Made by a program: the position numbers and the translations under genes. Below are positions 1 to 5,449 of a stretch of DNA of 8,277 nucleotides, piece by piece; within the stretch, counting starts at the first letter, position 1; each line of letters begins with the position of its first letter. Source of the DNA: Arcobacter sp. (GTDB taxonomy: Bacteria > Campylobacterota > Campylobacteria > Campylobacterales > Arcobacteraceae); NCBI GenBank assembly GCA_016744485.1, contig JADGEG010000083.1, forward strand, positions 1 to 8,277, read 5' to 3'. The notes below the pieces were generated by a model. It saw nothing but the letters and a program-made list of their open reading frames with translations. It had not been told where the DNA came from and did no database searches.

Positions 1-209
1 ATCCTAGCATTTATGAAGCCTTTTAATAATATATAGTACTTATTTTATCTAAATTATGGTTTTGACTTGGTTAGCTGTAGTTTTTAGAGATGCCCATATG
101 TTGATGAATTCGTATTTAGGTACAACACTAGAAAACATAGCGAGGCAAATAGATTTAATTTACTCCTAGAAAATATTGAAACAAGAACAACTTATAAAGG
201 ACTTATTTA
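1..209. other. Left-edge stretch with no recognised gene
   Basis: I see no recognisable gene here. An open frame from ATG 56 to TAG 169 (37 codons, ending in ENIARQIDLIYS) has a fairly protein-like composition, but it has a stop just upstream (50-52), no Shine-Dalgarno sequence and no family I recognise. It could be a gene remnant or chance. The last part is the leader of the next gene, whose ribosome binding site AAAGGA lies 8 bases before ATG 210. Confidence 0.4.
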
Positions 210-782
210 ATGGTTAAGGTTTTAAAAGCAGAACATAAAGGTGAACTAGAAATTGGAGAAATGACTATTCCTTGTGCCGTTTTAGAAGATGGAACAAGAG
301 TTATACACGAATCAAGTATTATTAAAAACCTAGGCTCTGTAGGAGGTAAAAACTATAAACTTAGAAAGCAAAGTGATATTGGACCTATGCCATTGTTTTT
401 GTCTTCAAAAGCACTTCAACCTTTTATTTATGGGGTTTTTACAGAAGAGGACCTCTTACCAATAATATATACAACTGATGGAAAAAATAGAGTAAAAAGT
501 TTTGATGCAACAATATTGCCAAAGGTTTGTGAAGTATGGTTAAAAGCTAGAGAAGAAAAGAAATTACAAGCATCGCAACTACCAAAAGCAATGAAAGCAG
601 AAATACTTATGCGTTCACTTGCAAGAATAGGTATTACAGCATTAGTTGATGAAGCAACTGGATATCAGTATGATAGGGAAAGTTTTGAGAAAAATTCCAA
701 AGTGTTATTTAATCGTTTTAAAAAAAGAGCCTCTTTAGAAATTTATAAAAAAACTAACTTCGAAAAAATCACAAGAAAATAA
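210..782 (+). CDS. Truncated P63C-domain protein
   Basis: The 190-residue product matches the phage/plasmid-associated P63C domain, whose biochemical role is not known. Residues about 58-156 carry the hallmarks: GPMPLFLSSKALQPF, then SFDATILPKVCEVWLKARE, then AEILMRSLARIGITALVDEATGYQYDRE. The N-terminal part (about 1-57, with CAVLEDGTRVI) also fits the family. ATG 210 is preceded by AAAGGA at good spacing. Members I know continue well beyond the DEATGYQ motif with a further helical segment. Here that segment is missing and replaced by about 34 Lys-rich residues (157-190) unlike the family. That tail looks more like the linker of WYL-type regulators, and a WYL fragment follows directly, so the gene may be a deletion fusion. 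It may be non-functional. Family call is fairly sure; function unknown. Confidence 0.75.
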   Translation: MVKVLKAEHKGELEIGEMTIPCAVLEDGTRVIHESSIIKNLGSVGGKNYKLRKQSDIGPMPLFLSSKALQPFIYGVFTEEDLLPIIYTTDGKNRVKSFDATILPKVCEVWLKAREEKKLQASQLPKAMKAEILMRSLARIGITALVDEATGYQYDRESFEKNSKVLFNRFKKRASLEIYKKTNFEKITRK

Positions 783-805
783 GAATCAATTTTTGCAATA
801 ATTAA

Positions 806-994
806 AATGCAATTAAAAACAAAAATGTTTTATCTTGCACTTATAATAAAAAAGATAGAATTATCTATCCTTTAAAAATAGTTATGTTTGATGGTTATTG
901 GTATGTATTGATTTACCAAGAAAATGATAAAATCATAAAAACATTTCATTTAAAAAAACTGTTTTTAGAGTATAAAGGAAAATTATGCAAATAG
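806..994 (+). pseudogene. WYL-domain regulator, 5'-truncated remnant
   Basis: This frame is open from 806 to TAG 994 but has no usable start codon; a stop lies at 803-805. The translation reads AIKNKNVLSCTYNKKDR, then IIYPLKIVMFDGYWYVLIYQ, then IIKTFHLKKL. This is the typical WYL domain pattern: conserved Tyr in the first strand, PLKIV, G-x-WY and F-H-L near the end. WYL domains usually sit C-terminal to a DNA-binding helix-turn-helix and sense a ligand; the helix-turn-helix is absent here. In the other forward frame, bases 783-809 read ESIFAIIKM, which would extend the same protein upstream with one frameshift near 806-810, directly after the stop of the P63C gene. The 3' end overlaps the start of the DUF6765 gene by 10 bases. 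I read it as a decayed gene. Confidence 0.7.
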
Positions 995-2049
995 ATGGAC
1001 ATCATACATTAACTTACACATTATCAAGAATGGTAGGATTCACTCACCAAGAAGCGAATACAGTAGCATGGTCAGCACAATATGTAGATGATGCAACAAA
1101 TGCAGGAATTATAAATTTTACTAATGGTGCTACATTTAGTAGAATTAGTTCAGCACATACAATAACTGCATATGACTTAAAATATTACACAGATGCTCAT
1201 GAAAATAATTTAGTTTGGGTACCTTTCCATTTTCTTCCTGGAAATGATAAGAAACACTCAGATGCAATAGTCGAAGGTTCTTTTGTAAATAAGTTAGTTT
1301 GTCGCCCTTATAGTAAGGTAGCAGTTGATATGCTAGATGCCTGTATGTTAGATAAAGATAAATCATATGCATTACATAGACTGGGTATTACAATGCATGT
1401 CTTTGCAGATACTTTTGCACATCAAGGATTTGCAGGTAAACTACATAAAATAAATGAAGTTAATGATTTAGAATGTCATAACTATACATTTGGTTTTTGG
1501 GATAAAGCAACGGCAGCTACTTTAAACGCAACATTTCCAATGGGTCATGGAGCAGCACTTAGTTGTCCAGATATGCCATTTTTAGAGTGGAGTTATACCG
1601 ATGGATTAGGAAAAAGAATTAATAGAGATAATTTAGATATTTTTATGAAAGCCTGTTATGATTTATATGGACAATTAGGTCGATATTTACATGATATAGG
1701 TAGAAATGTTAACGATATTATTGAAGAAGACTTTGAGAAAATTAAAAACAATTTTATTTCGTTCAAAGAAGAAGATGGAGAAAAAAGACATAAATTATGG
1801 CTAGATTCAATTAAAACAGGTGATTTTAGTTTTGGAAGTGTGGAACTAAAATATATTGCAAAAGGTATTGGTTCTTGGAAATATGATGCAATCAAACAAG
1901 ATAAAGATACTGATGATAAGGATGATAAATTTGAATTTACAGAAGAGTTTATGAATAGTGATTGGAGAAAGTTTCACGTAGCTTTAAAAGCTCATAGGTT
2001 TGATGTGATTAATGATATCTTACCAAAATACGGAATATGTGTATCATGA
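985..2049 (+). CDS. DUF6765 family protein
   Basis: The 354-residue product resembles the DUF6765 family, whose function is not established. The N-terminal two thirds are rich in ordered His/Asp motifs: HH at 6-7, QYVDDATN at 32-39 (D35, D36), SSAH at 55-58, WVPFHFLPGN at 78-87, then HRLGITMHVFADTFAHQGF at 131-149 with H131, H138, D142 and H146. This last H-x6-H-x3-D-x3-H arrangement recalls zinc-dependent phospholipase C/S1-P1 nuclease-like helical folds, so a metal-dependent hydrolase is a reasonable inference but unproven. There is no signal peptide or membrane segment, so it is probably cytoplasmic. A charged low-complexity patch (about 303-316, KQDKDTDDKDDKFE) interrupts the C-terminal part. 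ATG 985 follows AAAGGA by 5 bases. No functional partner is visible; its neighbours on both sides are remnants. Confidence 0.75.
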   Translation: MQIDGHHTLTYTLSRMVGFTHQEANTVAWSAQYVDDATNAGIINFTNGATFSRISSAHTITAYDLKYYTDAHENNLVWVPFHFLPGNDKKHSDAIVEGSFVNKLVCRPYSKVAVDMLDACMLDKDKSYALHRLGITMHVFADTFAHQGFAGKLHKINEVNDLECHNYTFGFWDKATAATLNATFPMGHGAALSCPDMPFLEWSYTDGLGKRINRDNLDIFMKACYDLYGQLGRYLHDIGRNVNDIIEEDFEKIKNNFISFKEEDGEKRHKLWLDSIKTGDFSFGSVELKYIAKGIGSWKYDAIKQDKDTDDKDDKFEFTEEFMNSDWRKFHVALKAHRFDVINDILPKYGICVS

Positions 2050-2219
2050 TTAAAATATGAGTTTTAACCACAAAAAAATTAAAATATAATATAATCAATA
2101 ACGAGCCTTAAAAATGGTCATGGAATGGCACGAACTTCATAAAAATGAACTTCGATAAAAAATTAAAAAACCAATTTAAGAAGTGGGGTTATATATAATA
2201 AGCTATAAAGTGTAAAAAA
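2050..2219. other. AT-rich intergenic stretch between convergent genes
   Basis: This lies between the 3' ends of the DUF6765 gene and the minus-strand RNase H gene. Apart from the short DUF4160-like scrap at 2114-2158, I see no coding content and no GC-containing hairpin with a T tract, so no intrinsic terminator can be called for either gene. Confidence 0.4.
2114..2158 (+). pseudogene. Possible DUF4160 remnant
   Basis: Fourteen codons read MVMEWHELHKNELR and then stop. The pattern V-x-E-W-x-x-x-H-x-x-E-L matches the C-terminal motif of small DUF4160 proteins (toxin-antitoxin-associated family of uncertain function), where a W-containing helix normally follows. Downstream frames do not restore a convincing continuation, and upstream in the same frame a stop (TAA) lies just before the scrap. 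It is best read as debris of a deleted gene; chance similarity cannot be excluded for so short a match. Confidence 0.3.
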
Positions 2220-2681
2220 CTAACTACGCAATGCCTGTCTTGATGCCTTATCTACAAGTGAAAATATATTATCTATTTCATTTTTCTCTTTTTTTCTTTT
2301 ATGTCCTTTTACTTTAATAAATTCACAATTTAACTTATCTACACATTTATAAAACTCTTGATATAAAAGATAATTATTAAGTCGTTTATTGTTTTGACTA
2401 AAATAGTTATTTAATTCTAAGTATTCTCGTCTTGTTTCTAGGTTTAAAATATTTTGACAATCTGTATACACTATTAATTTATTATCTTTTATATCTATCT
2501 CATTTAATGCCCACAATAATGTTTGCAATTCTAATTTTGTAGAAGAAGTGTTTTCAAATTTTTTTAGTTTTATACTTTCTTGTAGATTATTCAATAATAG
2601 TTCATCTTCTTTTACTAATAAATAAGCTCCATAACCTATTTTAGCTTTAGTATTAAGACTTCCATCTGTAAATAATAAAAT
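2220..2681 (-). CDS. Ribonuclease H-like protein, ATT start proposed
   Basis: The product has the RNase H fold signature. Read from 2681 it is 153 residues: ILLFTDGSLNTKAKIGYGAY with D6; the second-helix motif STKLELQTLLWAL with E51; VYTDCQN with D74; and VKGHK with H127 followed by LVDKASRQALR with D144. D6, E51, D74 and D144 correspond to the catalytic carboxylates of RNase HI, and H127 to its catalytic-loop His. RNase H enzymes cut the RNA strand of RNA-DNA hybrids. The first strand and D6 lie upstream of the first conventional start (TTG at 2594). Between the upstream stop and D6 there is no ATG, GTG or TTG. An ATT at 2681-2679 sits 6 bases after AAAGGA, exactly where homologues would have MILLFTDGS. 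Either ATT is used, as in infC, or the start was lost by mutation. The family call is firm; activity and start are uncertain. Confidence 0.7.
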   Translation of the reverse strand: MLLFTDGSLNTKAKIGYGAYLLVKEDELLLNNLQESIKLKKFENTSSTKLELQTLLWALNEIDIKDNKLIVYTDCQNILNLETRREYLELNNYFSQNNKRLNNYLLYQEFYKCVDKLNCEFIKVKGHKRKKEKNEIDNIFSLVDKASRQALRS

Positions 2682-2744
2682 ACTAGATCCTTTGGTTAAA
2701 TAAAAACTATATTAGTTTAGGTATAATTTTATTGCTATTTTACA

Positions 2745-2753
2745 ATTATATCA
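2745..2753 (-). promoter_or_regulatory. Extended -10 promoter for the RNase H gene
   Basis: On the minus strand these bases read TGATATAAT, a perfect match to the TGNTATAAT extended -10 used by the housekeeping sigma factor in Campylobacterota, where the -35 is poorly conserved. It would start transcription about 57 bases before the proposed ATT start. It faces away from the PQQ-locus promoter about 40 bases further right. Confidence 0.5.
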
Positions 2754-2790
2754 ATATTTCATAAGTTTTTAAAGAAAATATATGAAAATA

Positions 2791-2809
2791 CCTATATTCA
2801 TGCTATATT
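2791..2809 (+). promoter_or_regulatory. Promoter of the beta-propeller/ABC operon, with shared 18-bp element
   Basis: The sequence CCTATATTCATGCTATAT is followed by T. Its right part, TGCTATATT (2801-2809), fits an extended -10 box, giving a transcript with roughly a 33-base leader before ATG 2849. The same 18 bases occur without mismatch at 5359-5376, upstream of the alcohol dehydrogenase. The upstream part (CCTATATTCA) is not needed for an extended -10, so it may bind a shared regulator. Confidence 0.5.
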
Positions 2810-2848
2810 TATATATTAAAATTATAATTATTTTACAAAGGATTATAA

Positions 2849-3811
2849 ATGTATAAAACACTATTATCAATATCTATCTTGATTTCATCAAATATGTATG
2901 CTGATATTATTTATGTATCAAATGAAAAAGACAATACTTTAAGTATAATTGACTCAATAAGTAATAAAGTTATAAAAACGGTTAATGTAGGTCAAAGACC
3001 AAGAGGTATTATATTAAATAAAGACAAAAGTTTATTATATATTTGTGCAAGTGATGATGACACGGTACAAATACTTGATACAAAAACAAATAAAATAATA
3101 GGTGATTTACCATCAGGTGATGACCCTGAACAGTTTGCACTTCATCCAAATGACAAACACTTATACATAGCAAATGAAGACGATGCAGTTATAACTGTAG
3201 TTGATACACATAAAAAAACAGTAATAACTCAAATTGATGTAGGAGTTGAGCCTGAGGGTATGGCTATTAGTCCTGATGGAAGTGTGGCAATTAATTCTTC
3301 TGAAACATCGAATTTTTTGCATTGGATTGATACAAAAACCTATAAAATTATACACAATACTCCAGTTGACCAAAGACCTAGACATATAGAATTTAGCAAA
3401 AGTGGAGATAAAGTATGGGCAAGTTCGGAAATAGGTGGAACCGTAGCCATTATTGATACAAAAACAAAAAAGAAGCTAAAAACAATATCTTTTAAACTAT
3501 CTGGTATTTTTAAAGATAAGATACAACCAGTTGGTATAAAACTAACAAGTGATGGAAAATATGCTTTTGTAGCACTTGGTCCTGCTAATCATATTGCCGT
3601 TGTTAATGCTAAAACATATGAAGTAATCAAGTATTTACTTGTAGGAAAAAGAGTTTGGCAAATGAACTTTACTAATAATGAAAAAAAACTATATACAGCA
3701 AATGGAGTTTCTGGTGATGTTTCTGTTATAGATGTTGAAAATTTAAAAGTCAAAAAAACTATAAAAGTAGGACGCTACCCTTGGGGTTTAGCAGTAATTC
3801 CTAAAAAATAA
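2849..3811 (+). CDS. Exported YVTN beta-propeller protein of the PQQ locus
   Basis: This 320-residue protein begins with a signal peptide (MYKTLLSISILISSNMYA, cleavage expected before D19), so it acts in the periplasm. The rest is seven YVTN-type repeats, visible as recurring I-D-T-K-T-x-K turns: IDSISNKV, LDTKTNKI, VDTHKKTV, IDTKTYKI, IDTKTKKK, VNAKTYEV, IDVENLKV. Several are followed by VGxxPxG-like strands. This implies a seven-bladed propeller. Together with the ABC genes that follow it matches the beta-propeller protein family associated with PQQ-dependent alcohol catabolism. Its molecular role is not established; binding a product or a quinoprotein partner are guesses. It shows no PQQ-enzyme signature, vicinal Cys pair or heme motif. 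AAAGGA lies 6 bases before the ATG. It is first in a three-gene operon; only 2 bases separate it from the ATPase gene. Confidence 0.8.
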   Translation: MYKTLLSISILISSNMYADIIYVSNEKDNTLSIIDSISNKVIKTVNVGQRPRGIILNKDKSLLYICASDDDTVQILDTKTNKIIGDLPSGDDPEQFALHPNDKHLYIANEDDAVITVVDTHKKTVITQIDVGVEPEGMAISPDGSVAINSSETSNFLHWIDTKTYKIIHNTPVDQRPRHIEFSKSGDKVWASSEIGGTVAIIDTKTKKKLKTISFKLSGIFKDKIQPVGIKLTSDGKYAFVALGPANHIAVVNAKTYEVIKYLLVGKRVWQMNFTNNEKKLYTANGVSGDVSVIDVENLKVKKTIKVGRYPWGLAVIPKK

Positions 3812-3813
3812 AT

Positions 3814-4542
3814 ATGAGCTTTGCATTAGAACTTAAAAATATATCATATAGTTATAAAAATAAACCAGCTTTAAAAAACATAAACTTAAGTATTAAAAAA
3901 GGAAGCTTTTTTGTACTTTTAGGTTTAAATGCTGCTGGAAAATCCACTATATTTTCACTAATTACTAGACTTTTGTCTTTACAAGGTGGTGAAGTTTTTA
4001 TAAATTCTTATTCAATAAATAATTATAAAAAAGCTTTAAAAAGTGTAGGAATAGTATTTCAAGAGCCTACTTTAGATTTAGATTTAAGTGTTAGACAAAA
4101 TTTATATTATTATTCTTGTATCAAAGGTTTAAATTTCAAACAAGCATTAAGGTCTATAAAAGATGAAATCACAACATTAGATTTAGAAAAACATCTTGAT
4201 ATTTGTGTTAGAGATTTAAACAGTGGTCATAGAAGAAGAGTAGAGATTTTAAGAGCTTTAATTGATGAACCAAAGTTATTACTTCTTGATGAAGCTACAG
4301 TAGGACTTGATGTAAAATCTCGTTTTGAAATTCTAAACTATATAAGAAATATTGTACAAAACAGAAATATTTCTGTTTTATGGATAACTCATTTATTTGA
4401 TGAGGTTCAAAGTACCGATAGTCTTGCTATCATTAAAAATGGCAATATTATAGAAAAAGGCATATTAAAAGATATACTTTTCAAACATAGTAAAAATTCT
4501 ATAAATGAAGTTTTTACATATTTAAATGACCTAAAATCATGA
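3814..4542 (+). CDS. ABC transporter ATPase, PQQ-catabolism-associated type
   Basis: This 242-residue nucleotide-binding subunit should power the permease encoded next to it. The Walker A motif is GLNAAGKST (37-45), the Q-loop is VFQEP (Q83), the signature is LNSGHRRRVE (135-144), Walker B is LLLLDEAT (D159, E160) and the switch His is H193. The signature deviates from LSGGQ, but LN-x-GHRRRVE is what I expect for the ATPase subfamily tied to PQQ-dependent alcohol dehydrogenases, so the deviation is a family mark and not decay. The architecture (single domain with ABC-2 permease) suggests export. The substrate is unknown; toxic aldehyde, alcohol or lipid export have been imagined for the family, without proof that I know of. 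No clear Shine-Dalgarno sequence precedes ATG 3814, and the gap to the upstream stop is 2 bases, so translation is probably coupled. Confidence 0.85.
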   Translation: MSFALELKNISYSYKNKPALKNINLSIKKGSFFVLLGLNAAGKSTIFSLITRLLSLQGGEVFINSYSINNYKKALKSVGIVFQEPTLDLDLSVRQNLYYYSCIKGLNFKQALRSIKDEITTLDLEKHLDICVRDLNSGHRRRVEILRALIDEPKLLLLDEATVGLDVKSRFEILNYIRNIVQNRNISVLWITHLFDEVQSTDSLAIIKNGNIIEKGILKDILFKHSKNSINEVFTYLNDLKS

Positions 4543-5324
4543 AAAAATTATATTATTGTGCTATTGGTATTATTTATAAAGAAGTTTTACGTTTCATTAA
4601 ACAAAAAGCAAGATTTTTTTCTGCACTTGTACGACCATTATTATGGCTTTTTATTTTTTCACTTGGTTTTAAAACAGCACTTGGACTTGCTATAATTCCA
4701 CCTTATGAAACATATATTACTTATGAAACATACATAGTTCCAGGTCTTATTGGTATGATTATGTTATTTAATGGAATGCAAAGTTCATTAAGTATGCTTT
4801 TTGATAGAGAAATGGGTTCAATGAAGATACTTTTAAGTTCACATATATCAAGAAATTATTTACTTTTTTGTAAGATGTTAGCTACTGCTTTAGTCTCAAG
4901 CATTCAAGCTATGACTTTTTTAATCATAGCTTATTTTTATGGTATACAAATGGAACTTATAGCTTATATTTTAGTCATACCAGTTATGTTATTTACTTCT
5001 ATTATTTTAAATGCTTTTGCTTTATTTATATCTTCAGTTATTAAACAGCTAGAAAACTTTGCTTCTGTTATGAATTTTGTAATATTTCCTATGTTTTTTT
5101 TATCATCTGCTTTATATCCTTTATGGAAGATTAAAGATTCTTCAATATTTTTGTATACTATATCTTCTTATAATCCATTTACTTATATAGTTGAATTTAT
5201 TCGTTTTACTTTATATTTAAAATTTGAATTTAATACTCTTTTAACACTTGTATTTTTATTTATTATTAGTCTAACTTGTGCATTTATAGGCTATAAGAAC
5301 AAGTGTCTTTCTTCTAAAAATTAA
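4539..5324 (+). CDS. ABC-2 type permease, PedC-like
   Basis: This 261-residue integral membrane protein is the permease partner of the preceding ATPase. Its ATG overlaps the ATPase stop in an ATGA arrangement, indicating tight coupling. It has about six hydrophobic segments (roughly 29-48, 64-80, 112-135, 140-166, 176-196, 232-250). Typical ABC-2 features are the cytoplasmic FDREMGSMKILLSS loop (88-101, the coupling region) and the late SYNPFTYIVEFIR motif (210-222). The segment PPYETYITYETYIVPGL (54-70) is also as I expect for the PedC-like permeases of PQQ-dependent alcohol catabolism loci. The complex sits in the inner membrane; its cargo is unknown. The N-terminus (KEVLRFIKQKARFF) is positively charged, as expected for the cytoplasmic side. 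It appears complete and ends the first transcription unit. Confidence 0.8.
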   Translation: MKKLYYCAIGIIYKEVLRFIKQKARFFSALVRPLLWLFIFSLGFKTALGLAIIPPYETYITYETYIVPGLIGMIMLFNGMQSSLSMLFDREMGSMKILLSSHISRNYLLFCKMLATALVSSIQAMTFLIIAYFYGIQMELIAYILVIPVMLFTSIILNAFALFISSVIKQLENFASVMNFVIFPMFFLSSALYPLWKIKDSSIFLYTISSYNPFTYIVEFIRFTLYLKFEFNTLLTLVFLFIISLTCAFIGYKNKCLSSKN

Positions 5325-5358
5325 AATTATATTTTACTTATTATTAAAATAAGATTTG

Positions 5359-5377
5359 CCTATATTCATGCTATATA
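5359..5377 (+). promoter_or_regulatory. Promoter of the alcohol dehydrogenase-pqq unit, second copy of the 18-bp element
   Basis: CCTATATTCATGCTATAT here is identical to 2791-2808. TGCTATATA (5369-5377) serves as the extended -10, predicting transcription start near 5384 and a leader of about 65 bases before ATG 5450. Flanking bases differ from the first copy, so conservation is confined to the element. This supports coordinated control of the beta-propeller/ABC operon and the dehydrogenase. Confidence 0.5.
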
Positions 5378-5382
5378 TCTTA

Positions 5383-5435
5383 TGTATACTTCAAAATATA
5401 CACGCTTTTTTAGCTAAATTAGCGAGTAAAAACTC
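5383..5435 (+). other. Dehydrogenase leader with three short inverted repeats
   Basis: The leader contains TGTATA/TATACA (5383-5388 and 5397-5402, 8-base gap), then GCTAA-A-TTAGC (5413-5423), then GAGT-AAAA-ACTC (5424-5435). The last ends one base before the strong Shine-Dalgarno sequence AAGGAGG (5436-5442), itself 7 bases from ATG 5450. The first repeat overlaps the predicted transcription start and could be an operator; the others could fold in the mRNA. All are short, and AT-rich DNA yields such repeats by chance. Confidence 0.3.
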
Positions 5436-5449
5436 AAGGAGGGAAGATA

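Noticed and set aside
1145..1372. Minus-strand open frame of 75 codons
   Set aside because: It is antisense inside the DUF6765 gene, has no recognisable protein pattern and no ribosome binding site; a shadow of the real gene.
1656..1895. Minus-strand open frame of 79 codons
   Set aside because: Antisense shadow of the DUF6765 gene with Ser/Phe/Leu-rich composition typical of such shadows.
1..2219. Search for a transposase, integrase, tRNA or direct-repeat boundary that would explain the decayed left region
   Set aside because: None found; a mobile-element origin is possible but has no direct support within the window.
3161..3385. Minus-strand open frame of 74 codons
   Set aside because: Antisense to the beta-propeller gene; Cys/Tyr/Ile-rich noise.
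2961..3740. Repeated ATTGATACAAAAAC-like DNA inside the beta-propeller gene
   Set aside because: It is explained by the repeated protein motif IDTKT of the propeller blades; not CRISPR or a mobile repeat.
4710..4738. Tandem TATGAAACATA repeats inside the permease gene
   Set aside because: They encode YETYITYETYI, which is as I expect for this permease family, so this is conserved protein sequence and not a recent repeat expansion.
5337..5353. CTTATT/AATAAG inverted repeat after the permease gene
   Set aside because: A six-base, almost GC-free stem with no T tract after it is too weak to call as a terminator.
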